Positions 54,221 to 62,182 of a DNA stretch of 64,000 nt are shown in pieces. The stretch lies in assembly GCF_004764705.1 (NCBI RefSeq), contig NZ_SHLX01000001.1:186001-250000 (forward strand), written 5' to 3'. This DNA is from Paenibacillus cymbidii (GTDB lineage Bacteria > Bacillota > Bacilli > Paenibacillales > NBRC-103111). Position numbers and translations under genes: made by a program. The notes beneath the pieces are model-generated. The model was not told the DNA's origin. It did not search any database and saw only the letters and a program-made list of their open reading frames with translations. Within the stretch, counting starts at the first letter, position 1, and each line of letters opens with the position of its first letter.

Positions 54221-55366
54221 ATGAAAAAGGTCAGATTGGGAGTTGTCGGTCTCGGTCCGCGCGGCCGTTACGTCGGGAAATTGTACCATGCTCATCCTTC
54301 CTGCGAGGTGGTTGCGCTGTGCGACCGGTTTGTGACAAAAGCCGAATCGATGGCGGCGGAACTGGGCAATCCGTCGATTCGACTGTTTGCCGACTTCGAA
54401 GAGATGCTGGCGACAGTGCCGCTGGACGCCGTGTTCATTGCGGCCCCGCCGGATATTCAGGTGGACATGGCTTGCCATGCGATGAACAAAGGGGTGCACG
54501 TCGCCACGGAAGTACCGGCCGCCTATACGATCGAGGACTGCTGGAAGCTTGTCCGCACCGTGGAACGGACGGGCGCGAAATACTTGCTGTCCGAGCAGAC
54601 GCGCTATTGGGGATTTATTCGTCAATGGGCGGAAATGGTGCGAAGCGGCGAGCTCGGCCCCGTATTGTTCGCCGAGGGCGAGTACTTGCATTACGCCGAG
54701 TGGGATTATTACATCGACGCCCGCACCGGCGAAACCTTCTTCGGGGACCCGAAACCGCCGGCGGGAAGGGAAGTTGAAGCTACCTGGCGCAATCGCCGTT
54801 TCCTTCATCCGATCTACTATTTGCCGCATACGCTCAGTCCGCTGCTCAAGATTGTCGGAGGGCGCGTGACGAGCGTAAGCTGCATGGGAACGAGGCCTGC
54901 GAGTCATTATGTAAGCGGGGCCGCGGCCCGCGATGTGGAGGTGGCGCTCATGCAAACGACGGAAGGGACTGTTATTCGCGCAGCCGCCGGCTTCACGTCG
55001 CCAAGCGGCCCGCGGCGGGACACCGGTTATCACTGGTATCAGGTGAAAGGAGCTTCGGGAGCGGTAGAATGGGCGCGTTCCAAAAGGGATCGCCCGCGGA
55101 TGTGGCTCGACCAAGACGCGGACTGGCGCGAGATGGACTGGAAGACGGATGCGGGACTCGCTCCCGGTTTGTCTGCGGAAACCGCTCACGGCAGTGCGGA
55201 CGGATGGCCGGTGGACAACTTCATCCGGGCCGTCGCCGAGGATGCTCCGCTGGACATGGATGTATACGCTGCCGTCGAGACGGCGGCGCCCGCCATACTT
55301 GCGGCGGAATCGTCGCGTGAAGGCGGCGTGCTCAAAACCGTACCGAATTTCAGAAGAAGGGGATGA
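54221..55366 (+). CDS. Gfo/Idh/MocA-family oxidoreductase
   Basis: This 381-residue protein has the Rossmann fold LGVVGLGPRGRYVGKLYH and the family motif near HVATEVPAAYTIEDC, where the usual EKP reads TEVPA. The C-terminal alpha/beta substrate domain contains YYLPHTLSPLLKI. The changed E-K-P means the catalytic lysine typical of Gfo/Idh dehydrogenases is absent at the usual place, as in some glycosidase-like or redox-cofactor-recycling members. It overlaps the next gene by ATGA. Substrate unknown. Confidence 0.82.
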   Translation: MKKVRLGVVGLGPRGRYVGKLYHAHPSCEVVALCDRFVTKAESMAAELGNPSIRLFADFEEMLATVPLDAVFIAAPPDIQVDMACHAMNKGVHVATEVPAAYTIEDCWKLVRTVERTGAKYLLSEQTRYWGFIRQWAEMVRSGELGPVLFAEGEYLHYAEWDYYIDARTGETFFGDPKPPAGREVEATWRNRRFLHPIYYLPHTLSPLLKIVGGRVTSVSCMGTRPASHYVSGAAARDVEVALMQTTEGTVIRAAAGFTSPSGPRRDTGYHWYQVKGASGAVEWARSKRDRPRMWLDQDADWREMDWKTDAGLAPGLSAETAHGSADGWPVDNFIRAVAEDAPLDMDVYAAVETAAPAILAAESSREGGVLKTVPNFRRRG

Positions 55367-57189
55367 CAGGCGGGATGTCGATCAATTACGGGACGCTAAC
55401 AGGTTATATTTACGAGGATTCGCTTCGGTCGGAAGCCAACCGTATCGGGGAGAACTACTGGTATGCCTATATGGAAGAGATTATGGACGAGATGGGCTTG
55501 CGTGCGGCGAAGCTGACGCGCGGCGATCTGAGCGATCCGGGCCGAATCGCGGCTTTGCGTTATTTGTTTATCGGCGATTTCACGCTCTCGGTCAAGGAGA
55601 AAGCCGCGCTGCGCGAATGGGTGCAAGCAGGCGGCACGCTGATCGGCTTTGCCACGATCGGTGCCGACGACCTGTTCGCGATCGAGCCGGTGGGCCGGTG
55701 GAAGCAGGCGGATGGCCCGTTTACGATCGCGGCCTATTATCGTTTCAATGCGGCTGGCGTTCCGGCCGATCCGCAGTACGGATTCCACGGCGCCATGGTG
55801 CCGATTCTGTCCCCGGAAGTGATCCTGCTCGGCAAAGAGGAGAACGGGGCGTTCGGTTCGCTTCTTCAAGTGGCGTGGCGCAGGGATACGGGGCACGAGG
55901 CGATTGCCCGCCGAACGCTCGGGAACGGGCAGACGTACTATTTTGGCTTCAATCTGCCCCATTCGATCTGGGCGATGCATCAAGGCCGGCCGGTCGATCG
56001 GGATTATGACGGCGACGGGCTGTACCGGTTCAACGATGCTGTCGTGTTCAGCCGCTCGATCGGGCTCGATTTGCCGGTTGCCGACTACTGGCTGCAATTT
56101 CTGGAGACGATTCTCATTCAGACGCCGCAGCCGTTTCTACACCAGCTTCCGCCGCTGAAGGACGGCACGCTGCCGGATATGCTCTTCCATATCGGCGGCG
56201 ACGATGAGTGTACGCCGGGCATCCAGGTGAAATCGTCCGACTATTTCAAGGAAAAGGGATTGCCGTATCAGATCAACCTGATGCCGGACCGAAGCGGGAA
56301 GTTTGCGATCGACAAGGAAGAGTACGAGGCGATCAAACAGAACGGCCACGATCCATCGCTTCACTTCGACTTCGTCGGGCAGTACCGTCATTACAACGAG
56401 GCCGATATGAAGCGGCAGCTCGATCAGTATCTCGAGGCGTTCGGCGAAGTTCCCGTCGCCACGGTCAACCATTGCTCGATGGCTACGGGGTGGGCGGAGC
56501 AAGCCCGCTGGGCTTCGGCGCTGGGCATGAGAGGGGACAATACCCGCGTCCATTCGTTCGTTCCGCCGGATAACGGAATTAACCTGATGGGCTTCGGCTT
56601 CGGCACGTGTTACCCGCATTTCGTCTACGACGACTACAAGCACGACAACAAACGGCTGGATTATGTCAATATTCCGATCGTGTTCTTCGAGCCGCGGATT
56701 TACATGGAGACCGAGGAGCAGGATCTGGCGCGCATTCGCGGCGCTCTCGATCGGGCCGCTCATTTCGGCTGGACGCTTAATCTGTTCATTCATCCGATCT
56801 ATGTAGTGGACGAACAGCATACGCCGTTCTGCTGGCCGGCAGTAGATGAAATGCTTCGCTACACGGCGGAGAAAAAGTATAACGTCGCGCTGCATTCCAC
56901 CAATCAGGTGTGCGACTGGTGGTTTGACCGCGCCGCTTCGACGGTGAAACTGAACGGGGCGTTCGGAACGTTCGGGGCAAAAGGCTCTTCGGCTTCCGTC
57001 AGCGTGAAGGCGGACCATGCGGACGGCGTGTTCGTGAAATTCCCGCTGAACGCGGGATCGTCCGGCGAAGCGGTCTATACCGTGGATGGCCGGAAGCGGA
57101 ACGCAGTCGTGAAGCGTCAGAACGGCATCCCGTGGTTGTTCTGCCAAGTGCCGCAAGGCGTGCATGAGATAGAGGTACGCTTCGAATAG
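55363..57189 (+). CDS. Large protein of unknown function with a possible deacetylase-like core
   Basis: This 608-residue protein (604 if it starts at ATG 55375) is not recognised with confidence. The first 230 residues look like a class I glutamine-amidotransferase/ThuA-like domain (ALRYLFIGDFTLSVKEKAALREW, GGTLIGFATIG, GNGQTYYFGFNLPHSIW). The middle (about 250-510) has His/Asp-rich segments in the style of a polysaccharide-deacetylase barrel: MLFHIGGDDECTPG, DPSLHFDFVGQYRHYNE and VNHCSMATGWAEQARWASALGMRGDN (key His and Asp). The last 70 residues look like a beta-sandwich. ATG 55363 overlaps the previous stop (ATGA). It is conserved operon content by position, so an enzyme acting on the same sugar is likely. 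Confidence 0.6.
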   Translation: MTGGMSINYGTLTGYIYEDSLRSEANRIGENYWYAYMEEIMDEMGLRAAKLTRGDLSDPGRIAALRYLFIGDFTLSVKEKAALREWVQAGGTLIGFATIGADDLFAIEPVGRWKQADGPFTIAAYYRFNAAGVPADPQYGFHGAMVPILSPEVILLGKEENGAFGSLLQVAWRRDTGHEAIARRTLGNGQTYYFGFNLPHSIWAMHQGRPVDRDYDGDGLYRFNDAVVFSRSIGLDLPVADYWLQFLETILIQTPQPFLHQLPPLKDGTLPDMLFHIGGDDECTPGIQVKSSDYFKEKGLPYQINLMPDRSGKFAIDKEEYEAIKQNGHDPSLHFDFVGQYRHYNEADMKRQLDQYLEAFGEVPVATVNHCSMATGWAEQARWASALGMRGDNTRVHSFVPPDNGINLMGFGFGTCYPHFVYDDYKHDNKRLDYVNIPIVFFEPRIYMETEEQDLARIRGALDRAAHFGWTLNLFIHPIYVVDEQHTPFCWPAVDEMLRYTAEKKYNVALHSTNQVCDWWFDRAASTVKLNGAFGTFGAKGSSASVSVKADHADGVFVKFPLNAGSSGEAVYTVDGRKRNAVVKRQNGIPWLFCQVPQGVHEIEVRFE

Positions 57190-57209
57190 CGTAGAAAGAG
57201 GTGGACATC

Positions 57210-58049
57210 GTGGTATTTGACTGTCATACGCACTTGATGGAAAGCCGTCATCTTACCGGATCTTTCCTGAGCGATGCGCTCCGGGTATGGGGGCAAGATT
57301 ACAACATGACCAGCACACCGGAGCAGCATCTGGAAGCGATGAAGGATACGACCGGCGCAATCGTACTTGCCGTGGATGCGCCGTACATCGGCTTCAACGT
57401 ACCGAATGAATACGTCGCCGAGTATGTGGCCAGGCATCGCACGCGTATGTTCGGCTTCGCCAGCGTCGATCCGAACCGGGCCGGGGCGGACCGCCTTCTT
57501 GAAAGCGCGGTTCGGGAGCTCGGGCTGGTAGGGCTGAAGCTGGCGCCGATTTACCAAAATTTCCATCCGACCGACAAGCTCGCTTTTCCGGTGTACGCCA
57601 AGGCGCAGGAGCTCGGTCTGCCCGTCATGTGGCACCAGGGTACGTCGTATCCCGCCCAAGGCCCGCTCGATATTTCGCGTCCCGTGTTCCTGGACCCGGT
57701 CGCGCGCGCGTTTCCGGACTTGTTGATGATCATTGCCCACATGGGGCACCCCTGGATGGGAGAAGCGACGGCGACCGTGCGCAAGCATCCGCATCTGTTC
57801 GCCGATATTTCCGCGCTGGGCAAACGTCCATGGCAAATGTACAATGCGCTGATCGAAGCGGTGGAGTACGGCATCGAAGACAAGCTGCTGTTCGGCACGG
57901 ACTATCCGAACTTCACCGTACAAGAGACCATCGATGCGTTGACCGGCATCAACCGGCTTGTGGAAGGAACGAATCTTCCCCGCGTGCCGGATCGCGTCAT
58001 CGACAAGATTCTGCACAAGAACGTCCCCGAAGTGCTGGGTTTGGTTTAG
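57210..58049 (+). CDS. Amidohydrolase (family 2, ACMSD-like)
   Basis: This 279-residue TIM-barrel metallohydrolase has VFDCHTHLM (His6 and His8), LVGLKLAPIYQNFHPTD, LPVMWHQGTS (metal His), LLMIIAHMGHPW (metal His) and LLFGTDYPNF (metal Asp). The group contains decarboxylases and lactonases, including 2-pyrone and sugar-lactone hydrolases. GTG 57210 is chosen because AAGAGGTG lies before it; GTG 57201 overlaps that site. It follows the large unknown protein by 20 bp and precedes the enolase-family dehydratase by 16 bp, so a lactonase role is attractive. Confidence 0.85.
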   Translation: MVFDCHTHLMESRHLTGSFLSDALRVWGQDYNMTSTPEQHLEAMKDTTGAIVLAVDAPYIGFNVPNEYVAEYVARHRTRMFGFASVDPNRAGADRLLESAVRELGLVGLKLAPIYQNFHPTDKLAFPVYAKAQELGLPVMWHQGTSYPAQGPLDISRPVFLDPVARAFPDLLMIIAHMGHPWMGEATATVRKHPHLFADISALGKRPWQMYNALIEAVEYGIEDKLLFGTDYPNFTVQETIDALTGINRLVEGTNLPRVPDRVIDKILHKNVPEVLGLV

Positions 58050-58065
58050 GAAGGCGGTTGAACCG

Positions 58066-59169
58066 ATGAAAATCGTATCGGTCGAAGCGGTGCCGGTTAC
58101 GCTGAATTTCCGCGAGCCGGTCAGCGACAGCTGGGGCGTATACGCGGCTTCCAGGCACGGCATCGTCATCGTGCGCGGGGAATCGGGCGAATATGGAGCG
58201 GGCGAAATCGCCCTCGCCTGGTTCGGAGGGGCGCACACATTGTGCCAGGACGTGAACCGCCATTGGAGTGACAAGCTCGTTGGGCTTGACATCGGCGATA
58301 TGACGCGAATCGTGCAGACGCTCGACTATTTATGCAGCTTCTCCAAACGGCATCTGCTCGCCAAAGCCGGCGTCGAAATGGCCGTATGGGATCTGCTCGG
58401 CAAGACGTTGGGCGTACCGGTGTATCAACTGCTCGGAGGCAAGCAACGCGATCGCATTGCGCTGACGGGCGGGATGCCGATGGACGCCGTGGAGCGGATG
58501 ACCGAAACGGCCGTCAAGCGAGTGAAGGAAGGCTATACGGAGCTGAAGCTGAAGGTCGGACTGGACGAGGCCAAAGATTTGGCGGCGGTCAGAGCCGTTC
58601 GGAACGCCATACCGGACTCGGTGCGCATGCGCGTCGATGCCAATATGGCGTGGAAGGACGCCAAGCGGGCGAAAACCGTCATCGACGAAATGACAGCATA
58701 CGGCGTCGATATTGTCGAACAGCCGCTTCCCGACACGCAGCTCGACGAACTGGCCTGGCTCAGGAGCCGCACCGACGCCATGATTTTGATCGACGAAGGC
58801 GTCTGGGACGTCCACGACGCCAAACGGCATCTGGAGCGGGAAGCGGCCGATATGCTTCACGTATACATTTCGGAAGCCGGGGGGATCGGCGGGGCGAAGC
58901 GCATTTTCGAATTGGCGGCTCTGTACGGCAAAGACTGCACGATCGGCTCGATGCCGGAAGGGCGCATCGGAGCGGCGGCTTCGGCGCATGTGGCCGCCGC
59001 CATGGGCAATTTGTCCCATCGGCCTTCGGACATTCGCGGCTTCACCGCGTACGCCGAAGATGTCGTAAGCGAGGAACTCGACATTGCCGAAGGCTCGCTT
59101 ATCGTACCCGATCGCGCCGGACTCGGCGTCACGATCGATTGGGACAAGCTGCGCGCGATGCGCGCATAA
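58066..59169 (+). CDS. Mandelate racemase/muconate lactonizing enzyme family protein (enolase superfamily)
   Basis: This 367-residue enolase-superfamily protein has a capping domain (first 125 residues) and a barrel with the K-x-K acid/base motif Lys161 and Lys163 (ELKLKVG). The metal ligands are in RVDANMAW, IVEQPL and LIDEGV, and SEAGGIGGAKRI follows. With K-x-K and no clear His-Asp dyad it could be a sugar-acid dehydratase, a dipeptide epimerase or a cycloisomerase. The operon with lactonase and aldolase favours dehydration of a sugar acid, which is an inference. The ATG at 58066 fits the canonical start MKIVSVEAVPV. Confidence 0.83.
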   Translation: MKIVSVEAVPVTLNFREPVSDSWGVYAASRHGIVIVRGESGEYGAGEIALAWFGGAHTLCQDVNRHWSDKLVGLDIGDMTRIVQTLDYLCSFSKRHLLAKAGVEMAVWDLLGKTLGVPVYQLLGGKQRDRIALTGGMPMDAVERMTETAVKRVKEGYTELKLKVGLDEAKDLAAVRAVRNAIPDSVRMRVDANMAWKDAKRAKTVIDEMTAYGVDIVEQPLPDTQLDELAWLRSRTDAMILIDEGVWDVHDAKRHLEREAADMLHVYISEAGGIGGAKRIFELAALYGKDCTIGSMPEGRIGAAASAHVAAAMGNLSHRPSDIRGFTAYAEDVVSEELDIAEGSLIVPDRAGLGVTIDWDKLRAMRA

Positions 59170-59175
59170 CGGTTC

Positions 59176-59194
59176 GCTCCGGCGAGGCCGGAGC
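59176..59194 (+). other. Intercistronic hairpin
   Basis: Perfect 7-bp stem GCTCCGG/CCGGAGC with a five-base loop between the enolase-family and creatininase genes. It has no T run, so processing or stability is more likely than termination. Confidence 0.5.
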
Positions 59195-59214
59195 GAGGAA
59201 AGGGGCACCACCCG

Positions 59215-59985
59215 ATGATTTATCGCCGGATGACCTGGCAGGAGTTGGGCGACGTCGATTGGGCGCATACGGTTGCGCTCGTCCCGACAGGCGCCATGGA
59301 GCAGCACGGACCGCATCTGCCCGTAGATACCGATACGCTCATCGTCACGCGTCTGGCGGAAGAGGCGGAACAAAGAAGCCCGGAGCGCGTGCTGTTGACG
59401 CCGACCGTCTGGCTCGGGCACTCGCCCCACCATCTGTCTTTTGGCGGTACCTTATCTCTATTTCATCCATCCTACATTCAGATGCTGATCGGGATTTGCC
59501 GGTCGCTCGTCGGCATGGGCGCTCGCCGGATTTGCCTCCTGAACGGCCACGGCGGGAATCGCGCTCCGCTGGCCATCGCGCTGCAAGAGCTGAAAAACGA
59601 ATGCCGGGATACGCTCGTCGTATCGGCCGAATATTGGGGACTCGCCTCTGCCGCGATCAACGCCGCGCGCGAATCCGGCTTCGGCGGACTTGGCCATGCG
59701 TGCGAACTGGAAACGTCGCTTTATCTTTATTTGAACGAACCGGAGGTCCGCAAGGACCGAATTTGCGATGACGGCGCCGGTTGGCCGGACGATTCATTTT
59801 TTCGCTCGGAGATGATGCACGGCAGCGCGGCGTCAAGAGTGATGAATTTTGACGAGTTGACGCGCTCGGGCGTTTACGGCCGGCCGACGCTCGCCACTGC
59901 CCGCAAGGGCGAAACATTGTTCACGGCCATATCGGACCGCATCGAACGGTTCCTTCAGGAAGTGAATGCAATCGGGACGGAGTGA
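59215..59985 (+). CDS. Creatininase-family amidohydrolase
   Basis: This 256-residue protein has the family metal motif PTGAMEQHGPHLPVDTD (Glu29, His31, Asp40), LLNGHGGNRAP and a Glu in GLGHACELETSLYLY. Creatininase-fold enzymes open cyclic amides or hydrolyse formamides (creatinine, mycofactocin peptide, FAPy-type deformylases). In a sugar-acid operon it may open a lactam or deformylate an amino sugar, but the substrate is unknown. GAGGAAAGG precedes the ATG. Confidence 0.88.
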   Translation: MIYRRMTWQELGDVDWAHTVALVPTGAMEQHGPHLPVDTDTLIVTRLAEEAEQRSPERVLLTPTVWLGHSPHHLSFGGTLSLFHPSYIQMLIGICRSLVGMGARRICLLNGHGGNRAPLAIALQELKNECRDTLVVSAEYWGLASAAINAARESGFGGLGHACELETSLYLYLNEPEVRKDRICDDGAGWPDDSFFRSEMMHGSAASRVMNFDELTRSGVYGRPTLATARKGETLFTAISDRIERFLQEVNAIGTE

Positions 59986-59990
59986 AAAGG

Positions 59991-60368
59991 ATGACGAAAA
60001 TCGCGATCGATGCCCCTTATGTCGCCAAGGCGTTCGGTTATTATTCGACAGCGGTGCGCAAAGGGAACATGATGTTTTTATCCGGCCACGGACCGTTCGA
60101 CGAAAACCAGCAATTGGTCGGCGAAGGAGACTTTGCCGCGCAGGCGGAGAAGACGATGCAGAACATTCGCCACGTGCTGGAGCATAACGATTTCTGCATG
60201 GACGATATTGTGCGTTCGACGGTTTATTTAAGCGATATTGCGAATTGGGCCGCGTTTAACGATATTTACGGCGCTTATTTTACGGCGCCGTATCCCGCCC
60301 GCTGCGTGGTCGCATGCCAATTGAACGGCTTCATGATTGAAATCGAATGTACGGCGATCAAAGGGTAG
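59991..60368 (+). CDS. RidA-family enamine/imine deaminase
   Basis: This 125-residue protein has the RidA fold: VAKAFGYYSTAVRKGNMMFLSGHGPFDEN, AAQAEKTMQNIRHVLEHN, IVRSTVYLSDIANWAAFNDIYGAYF, the catalytic Arg in PARCVVACQL and a Glu in IEIECTAI. RidA hydrolyses reactive enamines and imines to keto acids and ammonia. In this operon it could handle an unstable amino-sugar or enamine intermediate formed near the creatininase step. The ATG at 59991 is eight bases after GGAG; a GTG at 59982 overlapping the previous stop is an alternative. Confidence 0.9.
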   Translation: MTKIAIDAPYVAKAFGYYSTAVRKGNMMFLSGHGPFDENQQLVGEGDFAAQAEKTMQNIRHVLEHNDFCMDDIVRSTVYLSDIANWAAFNDIYGAYFTAPYPARCVVACQLNGFMIEIECTAIKG

Positions 60369-60398
60369 CCGGCTTGCGCGGAGGGAGATGAAGTTCAT

Positions 60399-61409
60399 TT
60401 GTCTGGGGAAAAGATTCGTTTGATCGTGGTCGGGTGCGGCGATATTGCGGTTTCGCGGCATATTCCGGCGCTGCTTGCCAATAAAGACGTCGATCTTGTC
60501 GCGATTTGCGATACGGACGGGGAGCGGGCGGCAGCGGCTGCGGAGCGATACGGAATTCGCGCCCATACAACCGATTACCGCAAGCTTATGCGCGACGGTT
60601 CTGTCGACGCCGCCATTGTGGCCACGCCTCCCTGGGTGACGCCCGATATTACAATCGACTTGCTGCGCGCGGGCAAACATGTGCTTTGCGAAAAACCGAT
60701 GGCGATTCTCCCGGAGAAAGCGGAGGAAGTCGCCCGGACGGAGCGGGAAACGGGAAAAAAAGTGCAAGTCGGGTTTACGTACAGGCACGATCCGTTGCTG
60801 GAGCAGCTGAGGGACTGGATCAGGGAGGGCAGGCTGGGAAGCCCGCGCTACTTCAGAATCGGCATTTTCGACGAAGTATGGGACCCGGTCGGCAACCCCG
60901 AACATTACCGCCGCATTTTCAAGACGATGGAATACGGGGTGCCGTCTGTCCATGATGGGGCCCATATCGCGGACTTCCTGCACATGCTGACGGATTCTCC
61001 CGTCAAGCAGGTGCACGCATTCGGCTACAAAAGCCGCAGCGAGTTTCCGGCATCCAACTTCGATACTTCCATCATCGATTTTGCAAACGGAGACCGGGCA
61101 AGGCTGGAAATCGGCTGGTTTTATCCGCAATTTCCCGCCGGCGAATTCGAGATCGTCGGCCCCGAAGGAATCGCCGTATTCGACAGGCTCAACCGGTCGG
61201 TGGAGCTGCGCACAACCGACGGAGTGGAACGGGTCAATCACGACGACGATTGGTGGGACACTTGCTTTCGCATTCAATTGGACAAATTCATCGTTGGCAT
61301 TCGTTCGGAACAACCGCTCGTACCCGGTACGCGCGAAGGCATATACAGCCTGACGTTAACGAAACAAATCGAAAGTGCCATTGGCGGGCCGAAAGAACGG
61401 CCCGTCTAG
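60399..61409 (+). CDS. Gfo/Idh/MocA-family dehydrogenase
   Basis: This 336-residue protein has the Rossmann fold IRLIVVGCGDIAVSRHIPALL, the intact catalytic motif HVLCEKPMA and the substrate domain with VGFTYRHDP and VPSVHDGAHIADFLHML (the His-x-x-x-Asp type site). It oxidises or reduces a sugar hydroxyl with NAD(P). It differs from the Gfo/Idh protein at 54221 by having the standard EKP. GGAGGGA lies upstream of the TTG start. It is the second dehydrogenase of this type in the operon. Confidence 0.87.
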   Translation: MSGEKIRLIVVGCGDIAVSRHIPALLANKDVDLVAICDTDGERAAAAAERYGIRAHTTDYRKLMRDGSVDAAIVATPPWVTPDITIDLLRAGKHVLCEKPMAILPEKAEEVARTERETGKKVQVGFTYRHDPLLEQLRDWIREGRLGSPRYFRIGIFDEVWDPVGNPEHYRRIFKTMEYGVPSVHDGAHIADFLHMLTDSPVKQVHAFGYKSRSEFPASNFDTSIIDFANGDRARLEIGWFYPQFPAGEFEIVGPEGIAVFDRLNRSVELRTTDGVERVNHDDDWWDTCFRIQLDKFIVGIRSEQPLVPGTREGIYSLTLTKQIESAIGGPKERPV

Positions 61410-61439
61410 GCAACACGACGCAAACTGGGAGGCTTGGCG

Positions 61440-62111
61440 ATGAACGGAGACAAACTCGGCGACGACCGGCTGTTTGAACTGATGGTGCAAAAGCTGTATT
61501 CCGGTGTCATATGCGATACCATGGACGAACTGGGGTATCGCAATCAGGCGATGAACGAACGGCTGCGGCCGCTCGAAAACGACAAAACCATCGTAGGCAG
61601 GGCCAAAACGATTTTGGCGGTAGACGTGTATTACGTGCATGACAACCCGTACGATCTGGAAATAGAAGCGTTGGACAGCATCAAGCCGGGTGAAGTCGCT
61701 GTCGTGTCTACGAATCGGTCATCGAATAACGGCATCTGGGGAGAACTGCTTTCCACCGCGGCCCATATGCGCGGGGCTCGGGGCGCTATTGTCGACGGTC
61801 TGATTCGCGACACTTCCAGAATCGTCGAACTGGGCTTCCCCGTTTTTTGCACGGGGTTCAAGCCTGTCGATTCGCGCGGGAGAGGGCTTGTCGTCGATTA
61901 CGATTGCCCGGTTGAAGCGGGCGGCATCGTTGTCCATCCGGGGGATCTGGTGTTTGCGGATCGGGATGGCGTAGCCGTCATTCCTTCCGGAATCGTTCAG
62001 GAAACCGTTCGAAGAGCGATCGAAAAAGTGGAACGCGAAAATCATACGAGAAAAGAGCTGCTCGAAGGAAAGCTGCTGAAGGAAGTTTACGAGAAGTACG
62101 GCGTACTTTAA
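61440..62111 (+). CDS. RraA-family protein (HMG/CHA aldolase or oxaloacetate decarboxylase type)
   Basis: This 223-residue RraA-fold protein has LYSGVICDTMDELGY, GRAKTILAVDV, WGELLSTAAHMRGARGAIVDGLIRD (Gly-x-x-x-A-H region and the catalytic Arg/Asp), VHPGDLVFADRDGVAVIP. Members cleave 4-hydroxy-4-methyl-2-oxoglutarate-type acids or decarboxylate oxaloacetate. As the last gene before pckA it probably performs the terminal retro-aldol or decarboxylation step, giving pyruvate-level products. GGGAGG is seven bases before the ATG. Confidence 0.85.
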   Translation: MNGDKLGDDRLFELMVQKLYSGVICDTMDELGYRNQAMNERLRPLENDKTIVGRAKTILAVDVYYVHDNPYDLEIEALDSIKPGEVAVVSTNRSSNNGIWGELLSTAAHMRGARGAIVDGLIRDTSRIVELGFPVFCTGFKPVDSRGRGLVVDYDCPVEAGGIVVHPGDLVFADRDGVAVIPSGIVQETVRRAIEKVERENHTRKELLEGKLLKEVYEKYGVL

Positions 62112-62133
62112 CGAAACCGAATCTTTCGGATGA

Positions 62134-62153
62134 CAGACCACTTCGGTGGTCTG
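62134..62153 (+). terminator. Hairpin between the RraA gene and pckA
   Basis: Perfect 8-bp stem CAGACCAC/GTGGTCTG closed by a TTCG tetraloop. The T run behind it is short (TTCGTCT), so it may be a weak terminator or a leader hairpin of pckA. Confidence 0.55.
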
Positions 62154-62182
62154 TTCGTCTATAGGGGGAGTGGAAGAAAATC

